DNA from: Bryoerythrophyllum caledonicum
Taxonomy: Eukaryota; Streptophyta; Bryopsida; Pottiales; Pottiaceae
Direction of reading: 5' to 3'
NCBI GenBank assembly: GCA_963971425.1
Contig: OZ020515.1
Span: 6,836,291 to 6,900,290, forward strand
Length of the DNA stretch: 64,000 bases
The translations under genes and the position numbers were made by a program. The stretch's first letter is position 1; each line of letters opens with the position of its first letter. Below, piece after piece: positions 43,018-55,661 of the stretch. Under the pieces are notes generated by a model, which had not been told where the DNA came from, made no database searches, and saw only the letters and a program-made list of their open reading frames with translations.

Positions 43018-44933
43018 CAAAAATAATATGATTTCCACAATGTATTTTATAGGCTCCGCTTCCTTCCTATTTGCCAATTCCAAAACAATAAAGGAGGATA
43101 GAGACAAATACTTACTTATATTGAATTGATAATTTGGTTTTTAGGACTTCACAATGTATAAAATCTTGGACTTTCAATTTATTTAATAACCAAGTGAATA
43201 GGAATAAAAAAATAATGGTGTAAAATTTCATTATTTTTCAGATGAAAAACGTCCAAAACTATTAATTTACCTTTTTGAAATTCATTATTGTAATAAAAAA
43301 ACCTCTTTTTTATCCATGTTAAACTTAGCTTTCTTTATATTGTTTACTGTGCAATTTGTGAACTAAAATTTGTGGAATAAACCATTTTATAAACCCTTAA
43401 GGGATAACCTCTCCTTAGGGAGGTGATTTTGATATTGGGCGGATTCATAAAATTTGGGAGAAAATACTTTTTCAAATACACTTTCGTAGTAGATTGTCCT
43501 TAGTGAGAGCTTTGTGGAGGTATTTTTTTTGGGATTTTTGGATTTTTGGCTTGAAATCAGTACCCCTCTGAATACAGAATGGGGACTTCAAGGGGCTCTA
43601 AGTTTGTGTTAGAAGTTTGTTCTGACATTCAGATTTTTCAAACATTTAAATAATATACCTTCTTTAAAGATGGAAAAAATCTTCTCTTTACTATAAAAAA
43701 ACCATTTGAACCGAAGTAAAAAATTTCGCCCTTTTTTGGGCAAGGTACAACAAAACTTTTTCTTTTCCTCATAACACTTACAAATCTTCATGTTTCTCAC
43801 TTTTTAATATGCTAAACCTTCTATCTTCTTTTACATTGGTGTCAAATGACTTTATCATGATCAAGATGATGATGTGGAGTTTAGACATTGTGTAGTGCAA
43901 AACATTGACATCTATTGAAGTAAAAGTCTGTCTATTCCGTCACTGCAAGTCTATTAGTGGAATACAATGGACTTGGATCCATAAAACACAACAATGCACC
44001 TGGATCCACAAAACAGAGTTGAACAGTTGCTTCCACTAATGGAATTGATTAGTTAATCAATTGAATGCACAGTTGGAATTAATCAGTGATCAGTTGGGAA
44101 TAATCATCCACAATAGGAATTAAATGGGAAGGAATTTTCTAGGACACAAAACCTGTGGAGCATAAGCAGAATTAGAAAGAAAATGACAGAGCAACAACAA
44201 CTAGCCCATCATCGCATCTTTGATGTGGACATGATTTAGACATGGTCTACACATGATTTGGACATGATCTAGACAGTTATTGTACACACCAAGTTCAATT
44301 TAAATCCACTTTGAATTAATAAACAACTTAGCAAAGTTCAGAAGTTGCAATAAACATGAGACCAAACATTGAAATCAAAGAAACCCTACCATGAAGTACT
44401 TATGGTAAATCTGAAGATGAGCCTTTGCCCTTGAAAGCATCTGCAAAGAATGGAGCCATTTGAAGTTGCCCTTGCAACAACATCTATCTACCTTGCTTTT
44501 CACTCTCTAAATTATCCCTGGATACTTGAATAATACCCTCAGAGAACTTACCGATTGCAGCAACAATTGCTTGATCACCGACACTTGCTTGATCACCGGC
44601 ACTTCTCCGCACTCTTGTTGATGAGCCCGCTGACATGTGGTTGTTTGGCAGCTCTCGATCGCGGTAATAATGGAGTGTTCGAAGTGCCGGCTGAAGAGGT
44701 CACAGTTCGTGGAGAATCCAAATCTTCATCCGATAGGTGAATGGTCTCCTCATGCGTTGTGTGCGTCCCCTGGTCCACACCACCAGGCATACCTGAACAA
44801 CAAATATTGTCATTTAAGACACCCCTCGAGAATTGAGAAACACATAATTAGATTTTGAAGGGAAATAATATAAATTGTAAAAAATACCAAAATCATGAAG
44901 GTTAAAAAACATAAAATGATGAACAATATAGAA
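43018..44933. other. no gene supported between Tc1-like element and Myb/SANT gene
   Basis: AT-rich spacer. ATGATTTGGACATGATCTAGACA-like words repeat near 44210-44280, and CTTGATCACCG(A/G)CACTT is duplicated at 44570-44600. Short frames near 44555-44858 have no recognised domain. The region is probably the body of the Harbinger-like element, but I cannot prove it. Confidence 0.35.
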
Positions 44934-44936
44934 TCA

Positions 44937-45339
44937 TTTTACCTCGAATTTTGGCGGTTCCCCTGAGCATGTCGTCAAAAGTCTCGTACCACGGCCACTT
45001 CGATGGTGCAGCTCCTGTTGCATCTTGCTTCTCCTTCTCAACTTTGTACTTAAGTCGCATTCGCTCGTATTTGTCTCTACATTGTTTCCAAGTTCATTCA
45101 GGCACCACATGAAATTGCTCATTCATCTTTCTCGCAAACACATTCCAGTGACTCTCCTTAAAAGGCTTGCGATCACTCTCCCAATACTTCTCAAACAACA
45201 TGCTCAAGAAGAAATGTACACTCTCATCTAACCATTCTCTATAAGACTTTTTCTTCACAAGACTCTCCTCTTGAGTCACTTGAGAAGAGTTGTCTTCAAG
45301 CAAAAGATTCAAAATCCCACCAATAGGGAATGATGCCAT
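44937..45339 (-). pseudogene. Myb/SANT-like DNA-binding protein (PIF/Harbinger ORF1 type)
   Basis: ATG 45339 opens MASFPIGGILNLL. A Myb/SANT-like domain spans residues ~35-115: SYREWLDESVHFFLSMLFEKYW, HWNVFARKMNEQF, an in-frame TGA at 45094-45096, then TWKQCRDKYERMRLKYKVEKEK and KWPWYETFDDML. In PIF/Harbinger elements this protein cooperates with the transposase to bind the ends and bring it to the nucleus. Its orientation opposite to the transposase at 37.5 kb is usual for such two-gene elements. The extent downstream of 44937 is unclear. Confidence 0.7.
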
Positions 45340-45567
45340 GTCTACAGAGGTTCACAACCCAAAACCCTAGCGCATAGAGCCGCATAGAGAGCTGCACAGA
45401 GAAAGAGAGAGAAAGGACCGTCTATACCTGTGTTGTAGCGGTACTAGGAGATGAGTAAATAAAGTTACCAGTAAAGTGGCGAAAAGCCACTTCAAAACCA
45501 GGCGCATGAGGCCCTACGGGCTGTTATCGGGCCCCCACCACTTCAAAACTGGTTGTTTTAGTGCAAT
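45340..45567. other. upstream flank of the Myb/SANT-like gene
   Basis: Contains CGCATAGAG(CC) repeats and a small hairpin (GGCCCTACGGGC; GGGCCC). No gene is seen. The presumed Harbinger right end should lie here, but a matching inverted end near 37.5 kb was not found. Confidence 0.35.
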
Positions 45568-46437
45568 GAGTAAGGACAAAACAAACAACTTTTACTTCAA
45601 GTTTAAATCGTAGGATCTCAATTAAGACTTATTAAGTAACTTACATTAAAAATTCATAAAGTTTGACCACACGGATTGACATATTATAGTATTTGAAGTA
45701 GTAAAAGGGTCCATTTTCTTCCCTGCGTTTAGAGGATCAGTAGACTTTGACTTCACTTGGTGTCAAAGTTTTGCACTACACAAGGTCTAAATTCATTACC
45801 ATAATGTTAAGCATGATTTTATGTCCTTGTACTCCAATTTTTAGAGGTAGAAAAAGGATGTAACATATTCAAAAATTGTGGGAGGAGTGGAGGTTCAAAA
45901 ATTGCCAATTTGCGTTATAATTTTTTGTGAACTTAGCATGTTTTAGAATGAGAATCCAAATGGTCAATAAGAAGGTTTACACCACGTTATGCTACGGAAA
46001 TAATAAAATAAAATAAAATATGATGATATCGAATTTTTATGTGAAAAATAAGTTTTTTTTTATACCTTGCCTCACAATGTGCAATAATGTGTGAAAATGT
46101 TTGACTTGGATTTTTTATGCCTTTTTCAACTACAGACAAGAGATATTTTTTGAAAATATGAAAGGAAATAATGTTATTAGAAAATTTCACATTCAATAGA
46201 GTGTCCTAGCAAAAGTTTTTGGAGTTGCCCAAGTTGCCCACTCTCCCCATTAGAACTTCAAAACTCTATAACTTTTTCATTAAATGTCAGATTCAGGAAA
46301 AAAATTGGACTGGCACAAAGCTTTTAGTAATGTCCATCTATATTAAAAATTTCAAAGAAAGCTATTACAAAATGACACCATAGGAACCTGCCTGAACCTT
46401 CTAGAGTCCCTCGAGGGGACTGTTGGAAATTTAGGGG
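45568..46437. repeat. left-truncated relative of the TTAA element at 27.2-28.6 kb
   Basis: From TAGTGCAATGA(G/A)TAA onward the sequence follows 27702-28591 with many small changes, and ends TTTAGGGG before TTAA (46438-46441). The left end is missing. The shared core includes CTTCCCTGCGTTTAG and GGTGTCAAA. Confidence 0.75.
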
Positions 46438-46441
46438 TTAA

Positions 46442-47417
46442 TTGTTTTGGAAATGCTTCATGTCTCCAATACTTCTAAAAAAATGGTGTATGAGAAACAA
46501 ACATCACATAATTTGTAATGGGATAAAATTTTGAACTTTTGTAATGCAAAAACTAGTCATCTTTTGTCTGTACCAAGTTAGATTTGTAAATATTGGAACA
46601 TGTCATCTCCCATTAAAGTATGTAGAATCAAATAGAAAATTGCTAAAGTGATGCAATCCAATTCTGATCACCTACCCGAATATGCTATGTAGAGTATGCA
46701 TGTAATGGTGAAGTCAACCCATAACCGCTCAAAAAATCTCAAAATGTTAGTCACTAAAAGTAGTAAATGGCAACATTGGGTCATGAGGTGTGCAATTTTT
46801 GGTTACACCACCCACACGAGCTCCTCATTGGTGGCCTTGCCTCAAAAGTCTTAAAAAGGGGGTGCGGAATTGGATCATGCATGTTAGTTATGCATGGCAA
46901 AGGAGGGCACAAAATCCAACCCACCTCATAACAAGTACTACATACTCTACAACACAACTATAGACTTTAGTGGTTTTTGGGCTTCTAAATTCTAAATCAA
47001 TTCCAAATTTTAGAAAATAAATTTGATAAATGTTTGTAGAGTTTCATTCCTAATTCCGCATGTTTCTACATAATTTCTTTTGACATCCATTGTCATTGGA
47101 GACCCCAACTGGCTTGAGTTCTCAGAATTGGGTCGCTCCACATTACACAACACATACTACAAACACAGATTAAATACACCAAATTCCATGGCCAAATACA
47201 CGTGAAAAGCATGCAAGACAAAATTAGGCCAAAGCAAAGACAGCCCAGTATATTGTGCGATAAAAATTTGAGAAGGTGGTGGCAGATGAAATCCGTTACT
47301 CCTGAAGTTTGCGCTGAACAAAGAAGCACACTCTAAGATAATACAACTACTAATTAGCCTAAGCAAAAATTTCCTACACTGAAGTAATCCAAACCGGTTA
47401 CCTCCGGTCTGAACCGG
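46442..47417. other. no gene seen; downstream flank of NOG1
   Basis: AT-rich intergenic DNA; presumably the proximal part includes the NOG1 3' UTR (minus strand). A minus-strand frame at 47093-47366 has no recognisable domain. Confidence 0.4.
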
Positions 47418-47431
47418 TTACCTCCGGTCTG
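47392..47431. repeat. 20-bp tandem duplication across the NOG1 stop codon
   Basis: GAACCGGTTACCTCCGGTCT-type units lie at 47392-47411 and 47412-47431. On the minus strand each contains the codons for the last Asp-Arg-Arg and the TAA. The first unit read is the true end; the second lies in the 3' UTR. Confidence 0.85.
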
Positions 47432-50025
47432 TTTTTCCAGTGCCCCGTTTACCGGAGAACAAATGCTTCGGCTTCTTGTTGTAATGCACACGATCTGCCT
47501 CTCCCTTCCTCGCATCCTTATTCCTGTCCTTCACCGCATTCTTACCGATCTGCATCGCCTTAACCTTTTGGGCACTGTCCTTGAATCCTTCACCTGCATC
47601 AATCCAAGTAGAATCGTGTTAAAGAACAATGAAATGACCGCAACATCACAAAGAATATAAGGATTGACACGACTATGAAGTCAAGACCTGAGTACCTATT
47701 GCAAGCAGATGACTACATCCGCAGAGAGAAATATTACCTGGAAGTGCTTCCTTGTGTGGCCGGGACAATGAACGAGTTCGCAAACGCATTCTCTTGTTAG
47801 CTTGCTCATCCACTTCCATGCTATCTCCACCTGCACCTTCAGATCTGTCTCTCTTCCGGCTCCTCGTTCCAGCAGCGGACCTACTCCTTGCTCTGTTTAC
47901 TGCAGCAGTGGGGTCTAAGCCCAAGCTTGAGAGATGCCTGCCCATCCTACTCGTGTTGAATTGTCGTTCCACATCGTGCCTTCTAGGCACCACTGGCTTG
48001 TTGTCGGCAGTTTTCTTCTTTGCTCTGTGCTCAGCCAACATGAGTTTCTTCTTGCGCCGGATTGCTGCAAGAGACTCAGCCTCCTCAGGTGTCAAGTCCT
48101 GTTTTGAAGGACATCCAAGGCGGTTAGAAGTGTGACGTAAGAACAAGGTAGCTGATAAATAAGCGGAAAATTACAAGAATGCCCTTCCGAACAGACTGAC
48201 CTGATCACTCATCTCCTCGTCCTCATCCATTCCCTCCGCTGCCGCTGCACGCTCATCCTCCTCCTTCTCCAACTCATCCAGCCTTTGGAGGATGTCCGCA
48301 TCTACGAAGTCAGCAATGTTGTGCCCATCCATGATCTCAGGAACGATGTCATCCTTCCAGTCCGGATCCATCAGCAAGTAGTGTTTGTGCAAGTTCGCCG
48401 AGTACACTCCTGTCATAACACAACATGAAAATTCGCTTATCAGTTATTGAAAGTGAACTCAGTTGTGCATCTTTTCAACTGATACTAGACATTATCCAAC
48501 CAATCACCAATATTAAACGCAACTCACCTGCACCACCGTTCTCGTTCTCCAGATCCTTCTCAAGTTTCCTCTTGTTCTCGGCCGCCTTGTTCTCAGCCGC
48601 CCTCGCTTCAAGGACTCCCTGAGGAATGACAGGAGGACGTTCCTTCTGATCCCGAAGTTTGGGCATAGCCACGTGAATCCGGTTCAGACAATCATTGATC
48701 TTCTTCGATTTCATCTTTATCTCCACCCGCATCTGGAGGAGCTTCTCACATGCAGCATTCTTAACGGCGATAATGCCCTCCTCGGTCATGGTACTCATTG
48801 GCAACATACAATTCTCCTCATCGGGCGGGGCACCATCGACAAGACCTGCTCCGGCCTTCGCAGCTTCCTTCCTCATTTCCTCGATGAGCTTCTTATCAGA
48901 CTCAGGAAGGGTCTCAAATGGTTGCAGGTCGGTTTTGTTGCAGGCGATAATGACAGGCTTATTGGCGAAGAGAGCTCTGATAGAATGAAATAGCGCAGAT
49001 TGCTGAGCGATGGTGTAGCCACAGTTTCCAGATAAGTCGACCACGAAGAGAACTGCCGCTCTGAGATAAGCAAGAGCGGTGATACTCAACATCTCGATAG
49101 TATTGCACTCCTCCAAAGGATGGTCCAAAATACCGGGAGTATCAATCACCTGCACGATATCAATGAACTCAGTTTCAGGCGCGCTCGCACAAACAAACAA
49201 GTCCCACTTTAAAAGAAACCAAACAAACAAACCAAGCGACGAAATCGAAAGCTAAGTATGAAGAGTTGCACACCTGCCACCGCATGTACTTATAATCGGT
49301 GTGACCAACAAACAGAGACTTGGTGGTGAACGCATAAGGCTGCACGTCTACATCAGCGCGTGTAATTTTGTTGATGAAACTGCTCTTGCCAACATTAGGG
49401 TAACCGCAAATCAAGATCGTTCGCGTGTTGGGGTCGATCGAGGGCAACCTCGACATGTGCTGCCTGACCTGTTCGAGGTAAGCCAAACTAGGGCTCACAC
49501 GCTTCATCACAGTGCACATCCTCCCCAGAGCTGCTTTCTTCAAGTTCTTGCACCTGCATGGACCTCACGATCAAAATAACATCCCGAACCCTAAAACCCT
49601 AAACCCGCTGCACTTGCAACAAAACCCAAAGACAGCGACCACGGCACCGACCTGTAGAGCGAGTCGCCATATTTCAACAAGCGGACGTAATCCTTGGCAA
49701 TCTTCTCGATCAAGTTGCGAGCGGTGTTGAGCTGCCCGAGCGCAAGCTTGTAGTGGTCCTTGTCGTACAGATGGTTGAGCAGCTCCCCGTAGAAAGGATG
49801 GATGTCGTCGAGGCGTGGGAAGTCCTCGAGAATGGTAGAGATCTTCTCGTGGAAATTCGTCTGCGTGTATTTCACCTTCCGCATGTAAAACTGGCGAATT
49901 CGGTTGATGGCATACCCCTTGTGCACCACCGTCGGCGTCTGCCGCTGCGTCCGCGACAAGATGATGTCCACGAACTCCTTGCCCGACGGCACCACCGTAA
50001 TCCGCTTGAAATTGTAGAGCACCAT
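47418..50025 (-). CDS. NOG1: nucleolar GTP-binding protein 1 (NOG1), six exons, intact
   Basis: Exons (minus) are 50025-49652, 49553-49274, 49149-48528, 48409-48201, 48098-47738 and 47593-47418, all with GT-AG introns and matching phases. The total is 2,022 nt, or 673 residues, as in plant NOG1 (about 670). NOG1 is an essential Obg-family GTPase needed for 60S ribosomal subunit maturation in the nucleolus. The N-terminal helical region ([18 protein letters not shown]) is followed by G1 [11 protein letters not shown]3 [13 protein letters not shown]4 NKTD and GAGVYSANL. The C-terminus is Lys/Arg-rich and ends [17 protein letters not shown] telo-box-like AAACCCTAAA lies in intron 1. No internal stop occurs. 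A 20-bp duplication repeats the end of the gene, stop codon included, just downstream. Confidence 0.97.
49594..49603 (-). promoter_or_regulatory. telo-box-like motif in NOG1 intron 1
   Basis: AAACCCTAAA sits in the row AACCCTAAAACCCTAAACCC at 49587-49606, near the 3' end of intron 1. Telo-boxes are common in plant promoters and leaders of ribosome-biogenesis genes. Here it is intronic, so a role is only suggested. Confidence 0.45.
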
Positions 50026-50332
50026 GGCTGCGGGCAGCTCTCAAACCCCCTCCTTAAACCCTACGAAAACCTCTCCAAAAAACGAAACCCCAAACAAACC
50101 ACAAGAACCCAAAACCCAACCACACCCTGAACTTGGAACACGAAGGCTAGTCCTGCCAGGCGCTCATTCTCGACTTGTCCTCCGTGCCTTCGACCTGCAG
50201 TTGCGCGAACCGTGAAATCAACTTCTCGTAAACGACGCAGGTACGGTGGTCATACTCTCTGTTGTGAGTATGTAGCATGAATTCTAAATCCTGAATCTGA
50301 AGCTTAAACCCAGTCATAGGCTTGTAGTGTAA

Positions 50333-50785
50333 GAGCACCTCCACCAGGGACTCTGCCCTGGGTTTTGGCCCTGAACCCTGCCCCGTGGTTGGGCTGCAGG
50401 GCGCCTAGCCAGGTTTCCAGGCCAGATAACCCTGCCCCGTGGTTGGGCTGCAGGGCCCCAGGTTATCTGGCCTGGAAACCTGGCTCTCATAATAAAAGCC
50501 CTGTTGTGGGTCCATGCAAAAACGCGTGAGTGAATAGATTGTCAGTGGTAGCCACTCCCATAGCCATTGTTGCTCCACCACGTGCTCGAACCAAATTGGT
50601 GGCCTAGCCCCGGTGAAATTTTCAGTCCCCCGCCATATTCTCTCCTTTTCCAGGCTTGCTCCCAACTCCCTCCATCCCGCCTGACCCGTTTGGCGGCCCC
50701 GACGAGCGCACTGGGGGAGCACCTTCCTCCAGACCCACCAAACCTGACAAGTCTGCCGGGATGGGAGCCTGCGGTGGAGGTGCTC
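50333..50785. mobile_element. PIF/Harbinger-type MITE with TAA target duplication
   Basis: GAGCACCTCCACC at 50333 is matched inverted at the right end (GGTGGAGGTGCTC, to 50785), and TAA flanks both sides (50330-50332, 50786-50788). The related sequence at 56122-56150 reads straight through GTAGTGTAAACCCT without the insert, acting as an empty-site copy. Inside are a second inverted repeat (CAGGTTTCCAGGCCAG) and two direct copies of CCCTGCCCCGTGGTTGGGC. Confidence 0.88.
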
Positions 50786-50837
50786 TAAACCCTGGACCTT
50801 GAACCGTGAATCTTAACCTTAAACCCTGAACCCTGAC

Positions 50838-51219
50838 TGTTAAGAGACGTGAAGCAAACAAACCACATGAACAATAAGAATGAACTGTCTCTCTGAGCCC
50901 AGGCCTTGGTTTATTTATCTCGAGGCATTAATGCCTCGGGAATAACGGTAGGTTCAATTAGATGTGAGTTAACTGCTGGTAGCTTGTGGTTAATGCCTCA
51001 GGATTAATGGTAGCTCGTGGTTAATGCCTCGGGATTAACGGAAGCTCGTGGTTAATGCCTCGGGATTAACGGTAGCTGGTGGTTAATGCCTCGGGATTAA
51101 CGGTAGCTAGTGGTTAACTACGTGTTAACTTGAAGGTCTACCTAATCTGGGTAGGTGAGCTGAATGCTCCTAATTAAGAACCCCAGAGTGAATAGATGTA
51201 CATTCATCCTATTTTAACA
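50838..51219 (-). repeat. copia 3' LTR (382 bp) with four 31-bp units
   Basis: Contains four tandem units of GGTTAATGCCTCGGGATTAA(C)GG-type sequence. The other LTR has one, and three extra units of 31 bp account exactly for the 93-bp length difference. Confidence 0.92.
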
Positions 51220-51285
51220 CTCCTCCTCGAACGATGATCTTCCTCATTAAAAAAACTTCAAAAATATGAAGGAAAAAGAGTAAAG

Positions 51286-54200
51286 TCATCGTTCGGAATC
51301 TAATTCACTCAGGGTTCTCATACCTGCTGCTGTGATTAACTTCCAGTGTTGGGGAGCGGGTAATGTTTTTGTCAAAACGTCGGCAATGTTGTCAGCCGAT
51401 GGGATCTTCTTGACCTGAATCTGATTAGTTTCGGTGAGGTCTTGTGTGTAACCAAAGATGTGGGGGCTGATGTGTTTGACACGGTTAGCCTTGATAAATC
51501 CCGAAGACACTTGCTCAATACACGCTACGTTGTCTTTGAATATGATGGTTGCGTTGTTTCTAGGTGGGAGTCCGCTCATCTGAAGAATAGCTTCTTGCAT
51601 GGTGCGCAACCATACTGCCCTGCGTGATGCTTCGTGGAAGGCAAGCAGCTCGGCGTGGTTGGTGGAGGTGGCGGTGACCGTTTGCTTAGTTGATCGCCAT
51701 GATATCGGTGCACCATTCTTGATGAAGATATAACCAGTCTGGGACTTGCTGGACAAGGGATCGGTCTTGAATCCAGAGTCGGCTTATTTGACTATGTCAC
51801 TTGGTGCTTGTTTTCGGTAGTGAAGTCCGAAATCCTCTATCCCGCGGAGGTATCGGAGGAGGTGCTTGATGCTTTGCCAATGTCGGGCCGTGGGCTTCTG
51901 GCTGTGATGTGTAAGTACACTGACTGCGAACGAGATGTCCGGCCTCGTGTTGGTGGCGAGGTATAGTAGGGCTCCGACGGCTGCTAGGTACTGGGATTTA
52001 TCAAGTTCCTCCTCGTTGTCTTCGGCTGGTCGATATGGATCTTCTTCGGTGCGACTCTTGCCGATCATGGAGGCCGACAGCGCGTTGGCATTCTCCATGT
52101 TGAATGCACATAACATCTTCTTGACGTAGGTTTGTTGATGTAGAAGCAAGCTGTCGTCTTCGAAGTGTTTGATCTGTAGATCCAAGCAGTAGGATGTACG
52201 ACCTAATACTTTCATCTCGAATTTTTAGATTAGTAATGTTTCTACGTATTTACTTAACGTTGATGTCCCTATCGAGTAGAGATCATCAACGTATACTGCG
52301 AGGATCACAAAACCAGTATCGTCCTTGAGGATGAATACACAGGGTAGGGCTGAGTGGGTTGTGAATCCTCAGGTAAGTAGAAAGGACTTTAGGTGGTGAT
52401 ACAAGCACGGCCAGCTTGTTTTAAGCCATAAAGGGCCTTGTGGATTCTCAATCCAGCAAGCTTCCCAGGTTGGGTAGAGGTATCACCTGGTAGGAAGTTT
52501 GGTGGAGGTTTAATGTCAATCTGGGTGTCTAGGTCACCGTATAGATATGCTGTAATGACGTCTAATAGATGGATTTCGAGGGTTAGCTGGACTGCTATGC
52601 TTAGAAGGTAACGAAAAGATGTATTGTCCAATACGGAGGAGTAACTTTGCTCAAAATCTATCCCTAGTTTCTGTGTGTACCCTTGGGCTACTAGCCTGAC
52701 CTTAAATCTAAGGACTTTACCATGCTCATCTCGTTTGCGGGTAAATATCAGTTTGTGCCCTATGGGTTTGGTTGTGAGGTTGGTCACTAGGGGTCCAAAA
52801 ACTTCACGTTTTCTAAGGGATTTGTATTCGTTTTGTAAGGCTTTCTCCCACTGTGGCCAATCTGTGCTCTTCTTGGCCTGGTCTAGTGTGGTTGGGTCAG
52901 TCTTGGGGTGGATGAGAAATGATTGAAAATCGTCCCACGGAATTTCTGCAGTCGGCTCTGATGGGTTGTAATGCATGTGCATGGCTGCACGTGCTCGGGG
53001 GGTCGAGTTCGTTTTTCGTTTCTTGGCTGGGGTCACTGGGACCGGGTTACCTTAACCAGGTACGGGACTTCTAACGATCCGGGGTCCCGAGTGGGATCCA
53101 TCAGGGATGTTCTCGGCCACGTTCTGTAGGTTAATTAATTTTCTAATCTTAGTTTCAGCTAGAGGATTCCGTGGGTCTGGGTTTAGGGTCAAGGTTTTTA
53201 AATCCTTGAAGTTCAGGGCTTTGCAGGTGGCTAGATTTGGGGTGCCCGGGAATTTTTTTTGCTGTAAACTTGCAGTTCTAAAATCTAGCCTTATAAATAT
53301 CGTCACTCTTGGGGAGTTTGTATCGAATGATACTTGGGGAGTCATATCCAAGATATATGGCTCTAGTTCTGTGGGGTGTTAAGGTCTTTTGTTTTGGGTC
53401 AAATACGGGGACCCATACTTTGCAGCCAAAGGTGCGTAAGTGGGCGATATGGGGTGTTCTACCGGATGCTAGTTCGAGCGGGGTTTGGGTTTGTAGAAGC
53501 ATAGGTCTGAGCCTAAGTAATACAACGGCGTGTAAAACAGCATGACCCCACAAGGTGGGCGGTAAGTTCGCATGAAATAAAAGAGGTCTAACTATGAGCT
53601 GAATCTTTTTGATATATGCTTCTGCTAGACCGTTATGGGCATGTTCATACGGAACCGAATAAGTTAATTCTATCCTGGACGCTACACAGAAATCTTCAAA
53701 GGCTTGGGATTTGAATTCTAAAGCGTTATCCATTCTAAGATAACAAATCTGATTGTTAGGGAAGTGGTTCCGGAATCTAATAAGCATTGCTAAGGTTTTA
53801 GGGAAGACCATATTTCGGGTTGTAAGCAATGAAACCTCAGCATGTCTCCCAGATGCATCAACAAGCACAAAGAAGTATTTAAACTGACCGGATTGAGGAG
53901 TGATGGGGCCGCACCAATCGCCATGGAGGAGGTGTAAGACGGCTGACATCTCTATCCGGAGCTTCCACCTCGACGGCTGTCTTATTAGCTTCCCTTGTAT
54001 GCATGCGAGGCACTCATCCACGTGCTATGCGTCGTTGATGCACATGTCGTGGCCTGTGAGTTGAGGGATCATCTTCCTCATCATCATCGTTTCCGGATGG
54101 CCTAGCCGGCGGTGCCACAGGTCGGCCTTGCTGGTGGTGGCTAGGAACAATGATATCATGCCCCTTAGGGGTAGGCGCTGATGACATGCTCCAAGGCATC

Positions 54201-55661
54201 CATCGGCCTCTTCCTCACCTTTGCAGGGGGGCTCCACTTGCTTGATAGCAAGCTCGTAAAGGCCGTTGGCTCCCGCGTGTGCCGTGGTGAAGATTGTCGG
54301 CCCTCGCCTGAGCTCGAGCACCTGTTCATTGTCCTCACGCACAGTAGAGACGTGGATATTGTTGGCCCATAAGTCATGATAGCTGATCAGGCTACGTGGG
54401 GCGTCTGGGGCATACATAGCCTGCGCACAAGTGAGGGGGGCTCCCCGGGCAAAACAATCGATGTCCGGCCCTCACGGAACTTGAAGTTCCTCGTGCCTGC
54501 TATTGTGACTATGTCACAACTTTGCCACGGTTCGTTTCGAGTTTTGAACTCGAAGTACGATGGGTCTTGTAAAATGGTGTGAGTAGAGGCGCTGTCTAGC
54601 AAGGCAATTTTGGCTGTGCTGACTGGCGCTACTCGCTGGACCATATAGTTTTTTGGATCTAGCTCACTGAGTGTGAGGGAGGGTGCATCGAGGATGTGTG
54701 TTTCCCTCTTGCCCTCCTTCAGTGACTCCAACTCTTTATACATCTCACAGATATATTGGGAGGCACGACATTCCTTGGCGTAATGACCGAGGCGACCACA
54801 TTTATGACACGTACCTTTGAGTGTCTTAGTGGGTGACTGAGAAGATCTTTCGTTTTTGGATTTATATTCATACCTCAGGTTTCGGAGATTCGGATTCCAC
54901 TCTTGCTTCGGCTTCCAATTGCCCTTCGGTTTTCGGCGTGGTGCATCAGAAATGTGTGACTCCCGGCTGCCGTGGCCTTGTGCTGGCTTGAAATTGTGTG
55001 TTTTTGCCGGGTTCGATGTCTGCGGTTGACGCTGTATTTCGCTGGTATGGATCTCCTTGGCCGGGCGCGATTCGGCGTTCTTCAGTAGCAGTTGCTATTG
55101 CTTCTCAGCCAAGAGCATGTAAGATATGAGTTCGGCATGCGCTGTAAACCTCATGTTGCGGTATTGCTGGGCTAAGATCGCGTATGCAGGTGGAAACGTC
55201 GACAGCGTCTTGTCAATCAGCTCGGTGTCTGCTACTGTGTTGTCGCAAAGTCGGAGTTGTGCAACGATTCTGTGGAGCTCCGAGTTGAATGCAAGAAAGT
55301 TGGGGAAGTCCATGACACTGAGAGCGATCCACTCGCTACGGGATTGAGGTAAAAATATGGTCTCCTCGTGTTTGAATCGGGCCTCCAAAGCTGTCCACAG
55401 TGCAGCGGGGTCTTCTTTCTGGATATATTGCTGTCAAAGTGAAGGATCAAGGTGACGTCAAAGGAGAAGAAGTATCTCCCATTTGTATGTAGCTGGAATC
55501 TCCTCTTCGGGTTCTGGGTTTAATGTGACGTCTAGTTCCTCAACGCATAAGTATGTCCGCATGTCTATGTTCCAGCCTAAGTAGTTCGATCCATCGGGTT
55601 CTAAAGGTTCAAAGATGAGAGGCTGTATGCGGCTATCGCGGGGTGGGCGATGTGCCGCCAT
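51286..55661 (-). pseudogene. copia gag-pol remnant
   Basis: Gag begins at ATG 55661 (MAAHRPPRDSR) and shows a UBN2-like segment (55388-55095) and a CCHC knuckle near 54810-54769 (CHKCGRLGHYAKEC). Protease DSASTHTIL lies near 54600. Integrase has LWHRRLGHP in the leader, then HGDWCGP, RMDNALEF and NGLAEA as the DDE core. Reverse transcriptase has VRLVAQGYTQ, LYGLKQAGRA and YVDDLYS near 52295. RNase H ends at 51286 (SKSQTGYIF ... DVLTKTLP). Stops or shifts interrupt it near 54014, 53040, 52405-52340, 52230 and 51784. Integrase and RNase H motifs are otherwise well kept. It cannot make a full polyprotein. Confidence 0.9.

Noticed and set aside
50147..50344. 65-codon minus-strand frame upstream of NOG1
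   Set aside because: No recognisable domain, overlaps the NOG1 leader and runs into a MITE.
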